Shown piece by piece: positions 46,387 through 54,768 of a stretch of DNA of 64,000 bases. Made by a program: the position numbers and the translations under genes. This stretch comes from Calonectria ilicicola (Eukaryota > Ascomycota > Sordariomycetes > Hypocreales > Nectriaceae): positions 1,798,001-1,862,000 of the forward strand of contig CP085829.1 in NCBI GenBank assembly GCA_020809705.1, written 5' to 3'. The notes beneath the pieces are model-generated. The model saw nothing but the letters and a program-made list of their open reading frames with translations, did no database searches and was not told the origin of the DNA. The first letter of the stretch is position 1; every line of letters begins with the position of its first letter.

Positions 46387-46425
46387 ATGGTGGATCCGTC
46401 GTTGCCTGCTCCAGCCAGTCCATGA
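46387..46425 (+). promoter_or_regulatory. Candidate upstream ORF 2 of hacA (12 codons)
   Basis: ATG at 46387, stop TGA at 46423-46425, encoding MVDPSLPAPASP. Its stop overlaps the start of the next small ORF as ATGA, an arrangement that can permit reinitiation. Confidence 0.45.
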
Positions 46426-46451
46426 TGCACATGATACATATGTGCTATTGA
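46422..46451 (+). promoter_or_regulatory. Candidate upstream ORF 3 of hacA (9 codons, four Met)
   Basis: ATG at 46422 with three further in-frame ATGs, encoding MMHMIHMCY and ending TGA, 61 bases before the hacA start. A scanning ribosome would meet several start codons in a row here, so main-ORF translation should be reduced. Confidence 0.5.
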
Positions 46452-46512
46452 GAGCACCAGCTTCGCACATCTCCATCAAGACGCCCCGCCAACTTCACAT
46501 CAAACAGTCAAG

Positions 46513-48189
46513 ATGGAGCTTCAACAAAACACACCTGTGATCAAGTTTGAGAGCTCGCCGGCCGAGTCTTTCATCTCGACTCCTGGCGAATCTTACACAT
46601 CCCTCTTCGCTGCGGCAACACCATCCGCTACCACCACAATGAACCCAATGGAAATGATGACCCCCAAGTCTTTCTCTGAGGAGAAATCTTCCCTCAACTC
46701 TATTCCCTCTATCCAAACACCCGCTTCGGCGGGCACTACACCAGAAACACCCGCTTCCACCGAGAAGAAGCCGGTAAAGAAGCGCAAGTCTTGGGGTCAG
46801 GTTCTCCCTGAGCCCAAGACTAACCTCCCCCCTAGGTATGCGATGGCCTTGTAGAGTCTATAATTTCAGCAATAAAGCTAACATGTCTGAAAAAGAAAAC
46901 GAGCAAAGACTGAAGACGAGAAGGAGCAGCGCCGTGTCGAACGTGTCCTCCGAAACCGCCGCGCTGCTCAGTCTTCTCGTGAACGTAAGAGACTAGAGGT
47001 TGAGGCTCTCGAGAAGAGGAACAAAGAGTTAGAATCTCTTCTCCTCAACGCCCAGAAAGCCAACCTGATGCTCGTCGAAGAGCTTAACCGTTTCCGACGA
47101 ACCTCCGGCGTCGTGACTCGATCCTCCTCTCCTCTAGATTCTCTCCATGACAACCCCGTCACACTATCACAGGAACTCTTCAGCTCCCAAGATGGCCACA
47201 AGGCCAACTCTGAATCATCCAACACAATAATGGATGACATCCTTATTACCAACGCCACCGTAAACCCCGCCTCACTCTCTCCTGAGCTCGGCCCTGTTGT
47301 CGACTCATCTGAAGATGACTTTGAGCAGTCCTCGATGGATGCGCAGACTGGCGAGCAGACTCTGGCTCCCTCTCCCGACCTGGCACAACGTCCTGCTGAG
47401 ATGTTGTATGACCTGCAGTGTCACACGTCGGCGGAGATGCCTCAGTCGCTTCCAGTCTCGCTAACCTCGATGCCGCCAGCCTTGGCCTGGCTGCTGCAGC
47501 TTCGGATGATGTTGCTTTCAGCCTCGGCGATTCTTTCGGCCTGTCAGCGGCCCTTGACACAGATCGCTATGTCCTCGAAAGCGGGCTTCTCGCTTCTCCC
47601 AACTCCTCAGCTGTTGACGACGATTATCTGGCTGGTGACTCTGCCTCCGGCTTCAACCACCAGTCCGACTTCGACCTCTTCGACATCAACGACTTCCTCA
47701 TCGACGAAGCAAACACTGGCGCTTCAGAATTTGTGGCAGCGAGCGACAATGCCGCTGCGGAACGTGAGCTCGACCTCAAGGTCTACGACTCTAAGACTCA
47801 AATCTCTTCGGAAAATCCTATCCAGCAGCCCCAGCCTGGCGCGTCCTCTTTCGGATGCGACGCTGGTAGCATTGCGGTTGGTGTCTGAGAGATGCGAGGA
47901 TCGGGTCGAGGTCTTGCGGCGCGAGTCTAACGCGACGCGCGACGATGATCGCGAACTGGTACAATGCCTGAGTGGCATAACTTTGCCGTCGAAGGATGTT
48001 CTCTTGACTCTTCTCTGGGCCCTTAAGGTTGAGGAGAGGAGAATTAAGCGACGAAGCGGCGCAGCTCTCGACCCCGAGACTCGCTCTCAGACACAACCCA
48101 TTATTAATTATAAGTTAAAGGTGATTGGGGCAAAGCGGAAAGTGGCAGATGCAGATGACAGCAATCAGAAGCGTTATCGCCTGTCATGA
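46513..48189 (+). CDS. hacA: HacA/Hac1 bZIP regulator of the unfolded protein response (unspliced frame)
   Basis: Exon 1 is 46513-46835, then a conventional 60-bp intron, then exon 2 from 46896. The N-terminus leads to the hallmark KKRKSWGQVLPEPKTNLPPR and the bZIP basic region (ERVLRNRRAAQSSRERK) with a leucine-zipper helix (LEVEALEKRNKELESLL). The frame read straight through runs to 48189 (538 aa). Its part after about 47416 is low-complexity and not protein-like. Removing a 20-base unconventional intron near 47416-47435 shifts to the frame ending at 47888. That gives 431 aa with an acidic activation-domain-like tail (SDFDLFDINDFLIDEA). Known biology: Ire1 cleaves this mRNA under ER stress, and the spliced product activates chaperone and secretion genes. 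The leader carries small upstream ORFs. Confidence 0.93.
47416..47435 (+). other. Candidate Ire1-type unconventional intron of hacA
   Basis: The 5' cleavage site is well supported. TGAC and GTCA form a four-base stem around the seven-base loop CTGCAGT, matching the CNGCNGN rule with cleavage after the third base. The loss must be 2 modulo 3 to reach the 47888 frame; 20 bases satisfies this and equals the length known in other filamentous fungi. The 3' end is less certain, since the sequence there (GGCGGAGATGCC) forms only a short hairpin. A shifted 20-base excision (47419-47438) also keeps frame. Confidence 0.7.
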
Positions 48190-48562
48190 ATGAAATGTAA
48201 ACCATGATAATTGGATAAGGCAGGGGTTACATCGGCGTAAAAGGAATAAATTTCTAAAAGTCTCCAAAGATGAGATTAGGAATATCAAATGATGGGGTAT
48301 TTGTACTATTTTAGCAATTCAATGCAAACCATGAGATGCATGATTACCAAAAATTATTCCCTTTCGCACCATGTGATTTTGATTTTAAGCCATGACTGAA
48401 TGTTGAAGACTATTTGCTTGACATTGGTCTGTTCGATTCTTAGATGCCCAATAGTTGTCATGCCCGCGAAAATTATATATTGTAACAGTTGAATATATCT
48501 CTCTATCAACACCTTGACGCCCTGTGACCCCATAAATTACCCTACGCTTATCTATGTTCAAT
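48190..48562. other. Convergent spacer hacA / CSM3
   Basis: About 370 bp of AT-richer sequence between the long-form hacA stop and the CSM3 stop. If the spliced hacA form is translated, its 3' UTR starts at 47889. Confidence 0.5.
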
Positions 48563-49574
48563 TTACCAAAGTCCCTCCATTTCCTGCATGGCTGCTTCAT
48601 CATCGTCAAAGTCTCCCGGTGCTTCATCACCACGGCTTGTTTGCTCTTGCACCGGCTGTTTCCCCGAATCTTGATTTTCTGCTTCTGCGATCAGAGCATC
48701 TAAATCATCCTCGTCCGGCTGGGTATTTGCTGGCTTTGAAGTTGGTGGTTTGTCTCTGCCCTCAGCCTCAGCAATCAAAGCTTCCAAATCATCATCGTCT
48801 GGCATGTCATTGCGTATGGGGACAATGGGCCGTGATGTCCTTGGGGTTGCACCATAAAGGTCATCATCGTCGGGAATGTCGGCATCTTGGCGGGGTGTTC
48901 TTGGTCTCGCATCAGTTGGTACTCCATTAGGGTTCGGGCCAGATCCTCCAGGAATGGGCCCAAGTGCCATGATGTCTTCCTCGTTCTGCAATTCATCCTC
49001 GGCTTGAGTTTTGGGTTTTCCTTCCTGGATGAAATCATTTCGTGCCGTCACGAGTTGTTTCTTATGTCCAGCTTTTTCTACCATGGCGAGGGCGTCAAGG
49101 AACTTGGCTTTGGGGAACAGGTCGTCTAGCCAGAGTTGGTAAAATAATAATAACCGGGCGGCGTCTGAGAACTGAAGAAGAAAAAAGTTAGATTATTATC
49201 ATGGATGTGTATCGGAAGCTATACATACTTCATGGCCCTTGCCCTTAATCTTTAGATTACCAGCTCGAGACCGGAGCTTGGGAATTCCCTTGGGACCGAG
49301 CAACCTACAGTCCGCATGGTTAGTTCTGTTTGGAAGAATGAGGACCAAATAGCTACCTGTCCGCGTCAAGTTTGACATTGGGTACTCGTGCGCGTTTCTG
49401 CACTGATACCTCCTCGTCAATTCCCAGGCCCGAATCAGGTTCCTTTCGTTTCTTTGTTGATGCATCAGGGGATGGGGGACCGAATGGGTCATCGGAGAAG
49501 TCATCGATATCGTAGTTGTCTAAGTCATCGTGCCTTTCGGTTGGCTTCGAGTCGGATGCAAGTGCGGCAGGCAT
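48563..49574 (-). CDS. CSM3: Replication fork protection factor CSM3/SWI3 (TIPIN)
   Basis: Three exons, 49574-49357, 49304-49229 and 49171-48563, giving 300 aa. The Swi3/Tipin domain spans the second and third exons ([56 protein letters not shown]). It is diagnostic of the Csm3-Tof1 (Tipin-Timeless) complex, which travels with the replisome, stabilises paused forks and supports the S-phase checkpoint. The N-terminus is Asp-rich and disordered. The C-terminal half has an internal repeat: [14 protein letters not shown] and [14 protein letters not shown], with a shorter [11 protein letters not shown] before them. Its promoter holds two ACGCGT boxes and is shared with nuo-21. Confidence 0.92.
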
Positions 49575-49647
49575 TGTGGATGTTCTCTTTCGATGACAAC
49601 GTTAACTTGTAACGCTGCACCTGTCAAATCGATAAGTCATCGCTAAA

Positions 49648-49675
49648 ACGCGTCTTTCTCACGAGGGGCACGCGT
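49648..49675. promoter_or_regulatory. Paired MCB boxes (ACGCGT)
   Basis: Two perfect palindromic ACGCGT sites at 49648-49653 and 49670-49675, 74-101 bases upstream of the CSM3 start. In yeasts this is the MBF (Mbp1-Swi6) site that drives G1/S expression of replication genes. Confidence 0.6.
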
Positions 49676-49702
49676 CGCTGCTTAATTGAAGTTGGCCCCG
49701 CC

Positions 49703-49719
49703 GCGCCACACTGTGGCGC
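49703..49719. promoter_or_regulatory. Perfect 8-bp inverted repeat
   Basis: GCGCCACA and TGTGGCGC separated by one base. It could bind a dimeric factor between the two divergent genes; no factor is known to me. Confidence 0.4.
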
Positions 49720-49873
49720 ACGCATACCCAATCATAATATACATTGATGAGCTGACCACTCACGTGATCTATCCTGAGGCACCAACAAGCCGCTTCCAGC
49801 TTGGATATACCGAATTGACGACTTCGTACTTCGTGATCCAATTGAGAAATTGTCCCGGACGAAGCACTGCACC

Positions 49874-50677
49874 ATGGCCGAGAGCGCGACCAAGCAGCCT
49901 ACCTCGACCTTTGTCGGGACTAGCAAGGCCATTCAGACCGAGTACCCGGTATGTTTTACCCCAATTGAGCCCACAATGGCCGTCGCTAATGTTGAGGATA
50001 TAGCTCATCGACAATGACCCGTACGTTTCCCTATGCCCGCCCTCCTCGTGTTGCCTATCGATTCGAGCCGAAACATTCTAGTGTTCTCGTGGAGTGGATG
50101 GAGGATAAAATAGATCTAAGCTGACCTTTTGGCAGCCACTTTAAGCGAGTTGTTGGCTACGCCCGAACTTCCGATTATGTCGGCGGTCTGATCGCAGCCG
50201 CTTTCGCCCCCGGTGCCCTTATCACTCTCGAGAGGTTTGCTCCTTCACATGTCGGAAAGGGTGGTTTCCCCAAGGCCCTGCGATTGGCTGGTGGTGTCGG
50301 TATTATCGGCGGTTTCCTCTACTTCTACCAGCGATCGGCCCGTACGTCTCCTTGGATACTTGCAAACCTGCAACCCATTTCTGACTCTTTTTCACATTCT
50401 AGTTCGATTCTATGGCGCCACCGAGAATGCTCGAGAGGTTGAGATGGACATGCGAGAGATGGTTGACAAGGTCAAGGCCGGCGAGCCTTTGTATGGTGTT
50501 AGTCGATTGAGCCCCCATCTTCAGGGTGTTGCCGCTCGACAGAGCCGATACTCTGCGCTGTTCCTCAGCACAATCCCCTGGTTCAACTTTGTGAACCACA
50601 ACCAACACGGTGTCGACACGGCCAAGTACTACCAGCAGGCCGAGCGGGAGCTTGAGGCGGCACGAACTCAGTCGTAA
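49874..50677 (+). CDS. nuo-21: NADH:ubiquinone oxidoreductase 21-kDa subunit
   Basis: Four exons: 49874-49948, a 17-base microexon 50004-50020, 50136-50341 and 50403-50677. They sum to 573 bases and 190 aa. The N-terminal domain (KAIQTEYPLIDNDPHFKRVV, with LIDNDP from the microexon) and the C-terminal part (LRFYGATENAREVEMDMREM, then WFNFVNHNQHGVDTAKYYQQ) match the fungal 21-kDa accessory subunit of mitochondrial complex I. Two hydrophobic stretches (SDYVGGLIAAAFAPGAL and LRLAGGVGIIGGFLYFY) could be membrane helices. Skipping the microexon would frameshift the protein, so it is obligatory. Divergent from CSM3. Confidence 0.9.
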
Positions 50678-52990
50678 CGAGAAGGAAAGGCGAGGGGATG
50701 AGGGAGTAAAGGGTGTGTATATTAACAGGGGAGGATGGGACTTATTGCCTCAACGGCGCCGTCGATTTTCTCGCGAGAAGAAAATAGAATTTCTTTGGAT
50801 CACCCAATTGTTATGTTTCCATCGGTTAGGCCGGTTAGGGTGGAACTCCCTTTCTGGTCACTGAAAGTTGACCAGAAGACCATGCATGGTGTTGGATGAT
50901 TGGCACTGCATCTTGGAGGGGCCATTCTGTGCACCTTGTAAAATATACAGCTACGATGTCGCATTTAGGCAGAAGATCACCTCTGAGTATTGTCCTTGGG
51001 TCTTAACTGACGATTCAATTCTAGTGACTGCATAACCATTCCAAAGCATGTCACATTGTACGTTTTTGTGACTCGCTTTTCAGCGTGTAACCGGGTAGGA
51101 CTTGCGCTTTTGCCTTTTGCTATTTGAAGTGGAATTTATGATCCCTGTTGATGGGAAAGGAGCCAATTTGATAATTTGTAAAATCCGTCGAGGAATTCGC
51201 AAACAAACATCGAGAAGAAACGTTTCTCTTGTTAAAATTCAAGATGGATTAGTAGGTGTTAGTGGAACAGAGAGAAATAACAGGTTATATGCACTGAATT
51301 CATTTCACTCACTTCGTTGAAGAAGCTCTTGCAGATGAGGTATCACCGTGGTGTTTACCTACGGTGGTTTATTCGGCACCTTGACTCTATTTATCCATAT
51401 TATTGCTTTTTTTTTCTGGTGATTTCTTTGAATAAGTGAACGAGACGGTAGTGGGGGACGTTTCTCCTATGAGAAACGTGCCTTGGCTCCGATTGATAGC
51501 TTTTGGCAGCGCTTACGGCTAGAGCGATTAGAGGAGTTTAATGGAGATATTTGAGACTAAAATTTGGAGATTATTACGTATCAAAATATGCAAAGATGGA
51601 TGCATGTTTTATGTGGACTCAAGTTCCCTAGACAAAACATGTCGAGTTTGATATCAACGGACGCTCTTGCGACACCCTTGAATGGATAGCAAAGGAAAGT
51701 AGGGGAAATTAATTGTTTTAAAAACATATGATGTTGAAATAATAGTGTTTGGATTATTTGAATAGTATCTTTACCCGAAGACGTTGATGATCGGATGAGA
51801 CTTTCTCCACAACATAGTTTTAAACTAAGACTACATGCTTTCTGTTGTGCAATTACATACAACGACTGTGGTTTATAGCCTCTTAACAAGTATTGATGTA
51901 AAAGATCCTCGAATCATTTTATATTCACCTTGGGGGCTTTGTGAGCTGGCCACATTCTAGGCTTGCGTAGTTGATGGCGTTGGAGTGCCTCCAAACTCGC
52001 CTATCCACTAGATTTTCCCGTAGGAGTTTTGCAATGTCTATTAAACCATGCGAAACTTTCTCCCCTTTATTTTGATCCATTCATCTCAACTAAAGTCTTG
52101 TGCAGCGCGTAAATTACCGTTGAGGATTGCCAAAAAGATCATGAGGCTATTTTCGCACCATGAGTAATTATTCTGGATAGGTTTGGAGGCTCCAATACGC
52201 TAGGGAAGATCTGAAAATGGGCGCGAAGAGGAAATAATCTGAGAATATTTCAGAAACAAAAGGAAAATCTGGTTTCACAAACAATAAGCTAAAAAATAAT
52301 GCGGCCTACCCCCACACATTGTTCAAACAGTGTTGCCTTTGCTGAGCCGCCTTTTCTTGTGGCAAGTTGGCATATTATATTGAGAGTATCGGCCTAACAC
52401 ATTTCAAACTTCAGTTATAAGAGACATGGTCGTCCTCGTGATACTACGAGTGAATGTGTCTGTACTTGGAGAGAGCGAATCTTCGGTTTGGTGAAGCCCC
52501 GCATGCTGGGCAGAGTCATGGAGATAAGGCTCAGCCATCAGCATGAGGCATCTCACCCAAACCGAGGCCAGATCACCGACAACTACAATGTGCTCATGGC
52601 CTTGACGATAAGCTATACTGTCACATGAAACGTGCCTGCATTAGGCTTGTGATTTTCAAGTCAAACCCCATGATCCATGTCATCGGGGCTCGGCCACTTC
52701 CGATCTCAATCAACCAATCAAGATTGGTATAAACCCAGGTGACCAAACGACCGCAAGACACACTACTCATTCTCCTTCCTCTTTCATACAAATGCTTAAT
52801 GAGGAGAGGAAAAAATTTACAAACAACTGGAACCGAAATACTGCACACGTTTCTCTCCTTCATAAAATTTTCAGGTTGGAGAGTCTCAACGGCCTAACAA
52901 AGTTTTTGCTCTCCTTACGTACGACGTGCTGGTGGAACTCGTGTGGCACTCACATAAAGAATTGTCGCTCTAAATCTATACCCATCCATC
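50678..52990. other. Gene-free stretch between nuo-21 and the 2OG oxygenase
   Basis: About 2.3 kb, AT-richer than its surroundings (especially 51380-52320). No gene-like frame longer than about 100 codons and no repeat structure stand out. It probably holds the nuo-21 3' end and the oxygenase promoter. Confidence 0.5.
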
Positions 52991-54248
52991 ATGACTTCAG
53001 CCGATGAGCCCCAGACTAAGCTCTCCATGGATCTCCCCATCATTGATCTAGACACCTATCTCAACAACCCCTTGGATTCAGAGGATGTGCAAGCAGAGTG
53101 CCGCAAGGCCACCGATGCCCTCATCACCTACGGCGCACTCGTCCTTCATGACTCCCGTGTCTCAGAGCAGGACAACTCAACTTTTCTTGACCTCCTGGAA
53201 GATTACTTTGCCCAGCCCGATGACCTTCTCCGTAAGGATGAGCGCCCAGAACTCAGCTACCAGGTTGGAGTAACGCTTGAAAATACCGAGAAACCCAAGT
53301 GTGCTGTTGATGAACCCTGCCTTGATGTCATCCAACGACTCGACCCTTCCCAGCGCCCCCTCGACATCTCAGCTCACTCACCGGATCCAAAGTGCAGGTT
53401 TTTTTGGCGCATGGCTGAGGCTCCTCCTTATGAGACACAGTTTCCCGGCCTCAATGCACCCAATGTCGTCCCGGACGCTCCCCATATTAAGGATCGTTGG
53501 ACACCCGCCATGAACCAGTGGGGTACCTCAATGACAAATGCGTTGTTACCCTTCAATTCCTTAGAAGAAGAAAGCCCCTCATCCTGACTTTTCATCGCAG
53601 TGTATCGAAAGTGGCCGAAATGGCTGCAGTTGGTCTCGGTTTGCCTGCTCAGTTCTTTAGCGATGCTGGCCGTTATGGGTTTGTCTCCTCTTCCATCATA
53701 ATCATCATTATTAAAGTCAAAATAAACTCACAAATGTTTTCTATAGGCCGCATCTCCTTGCGCCTACTGCTTCCGACCTTGAGAAGTACGGCGAAAAGGA
53801 CACTATCCTTGCCGGGTTTCACACTGATCTTAACTTCCTCACCATCCATGGCCGCTCTCGTTTCCCAGGCTTGCACATTTGGGCGCGTAACACGGGAAAT
53901 AGACTCCCTGTGAAAATACCACCTGGTAACTACCTGCTTGTCCAGGCTGGTAAGCAGATTGAGCACCTTACTGGAGGTCTGATTAAGGCTGGCTACCATG
54001 AAGTTGTGGTCAATGAAAAGACCCTCAAGACTATCGAGCAAAGAAAACGAGACTTACCTGATAGACCTCTTATTCGGATTTCTAGCACCCTATTTTGGCA
54101 TCTGGGTTCCGACTTTGATCTTGCCCCTGTTCCTAAACTTGCTGAGAAGGCACGAGAGCTGAGAGTGCTTCAAACCAACTTAGGAAAGGACGAGGGCCGG
54201 GAGGTAGAATATCCGGACATGAAAGTCGGGCACCAAGTACAGGAGTAA
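52991..54248 (+). CDS. 2-oxoglutarate/Fe(II) oxygenase, IPNS-like
   Basis: Three exons, 52991-53541, 53601-53678 and 53747-54248, giving 376 aa. The N-terminal DIOX_N-like part starts LPIIDLDTYLNNP with ALITYGALVLHDSRV. The C-terminal jelly roll carries the iron ligands: His235 and Asp237 in GFHTDLNFLTIHG, and His283 in GKQIEHLTGG. RISSTLFWHL (Arg320, Ser322) is a likely 2-oxoglutarate site. It should hydroxylate or desaturate a small molecule; the substrate is unknown. The donor of intron 1 (GTTGTT) is atypical but gives a continuous MTNAVSKVAEMAAVGLGLP. No biosynthetic partners are adjacent, so a secondary-metabolite role is not indicated by context. Confidence 0.85.
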
Positions 54249-54768
54249 GTCTTTGAAGCTTTGTTTACCTGGCCCGAGGGGGTTTGATTTTGTAGGATGT
54301 CCGAACTAATGCCACCTCTCAGTGAACTAAAGCACATTGCCTTGATGACATGATCACGAGGCAATTTATACACATAAAAAAGCTCTAGGTTGATACTAGC
54401 ATCGCTTTTAGTCGACAGACGTCAGCTTGGTGGGAGTGCCTCTTGATATTCGACATGCACGAAAATGGAACTGAGGTCCAACCTCGACCAACAGTAGTTT
54501 CAGAATGCTCCGCACCATGTATAGAAATATATTTATGGATTACTACTCTGTATTTATCTACTGTTGTTAATCACCAGGTTCTGCTCAACCCCCTGGAAAA
54601 TTGCATAGCAACATAAACTAGATGCTCAACATCAAATGAAATTGTCCAACTTTGTGTCGAGACCAGGGTATCTGTTTGGTATCTGTTTTAGGCACTCATC
54701 ACATTAATAGGCAACACATTTTCCTTCCTCCCTTCCTCCTCTTCCAGCAAATCAATGGAGATTTGTTT
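54249..54768. other. Convergent spacer, 2OG oxygenase / AzgA permease
   Basis: About 520 bp tail-to-tail, AT-rich in the middle. Presumed 3' UTRs; nothing else seen. Confidence 0.5.

Larger units (their letters stand above)
41847..46512. other. Gene-free stretch upstream of hacA
   Basis: About 4.7 kb with no gene I can support. It holds a GT-rich tract (43181-43228) and a 17-bp minisatellite (44344-44513). Frames of 211, 226 and 248 codons around 44300-45312 run through or near the minisatellite and have no protein character. The right ~400 bases are the probable hacA leader with short upstream ORFs. Long regulatory regions upstream of stress regulators are common in filamentous fungi, but that is inference. 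Confidence 0.5.
49575..49873. promoter_or_regulatory. Compact divergent promoter CSM3 (-) / nuo-21 (+)
   Basis: 299 bp between start codons. Two ACGCGT boxes (49648, 49670) lie on the CSM3 side. A perfect inverted repeat GCGCCACA-C-TGTGGCGC (49703-49719) lies in the middle, followed by CCAAT (49728-49732), which is close enough to serve nuo-21. Confidence 0.65.
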
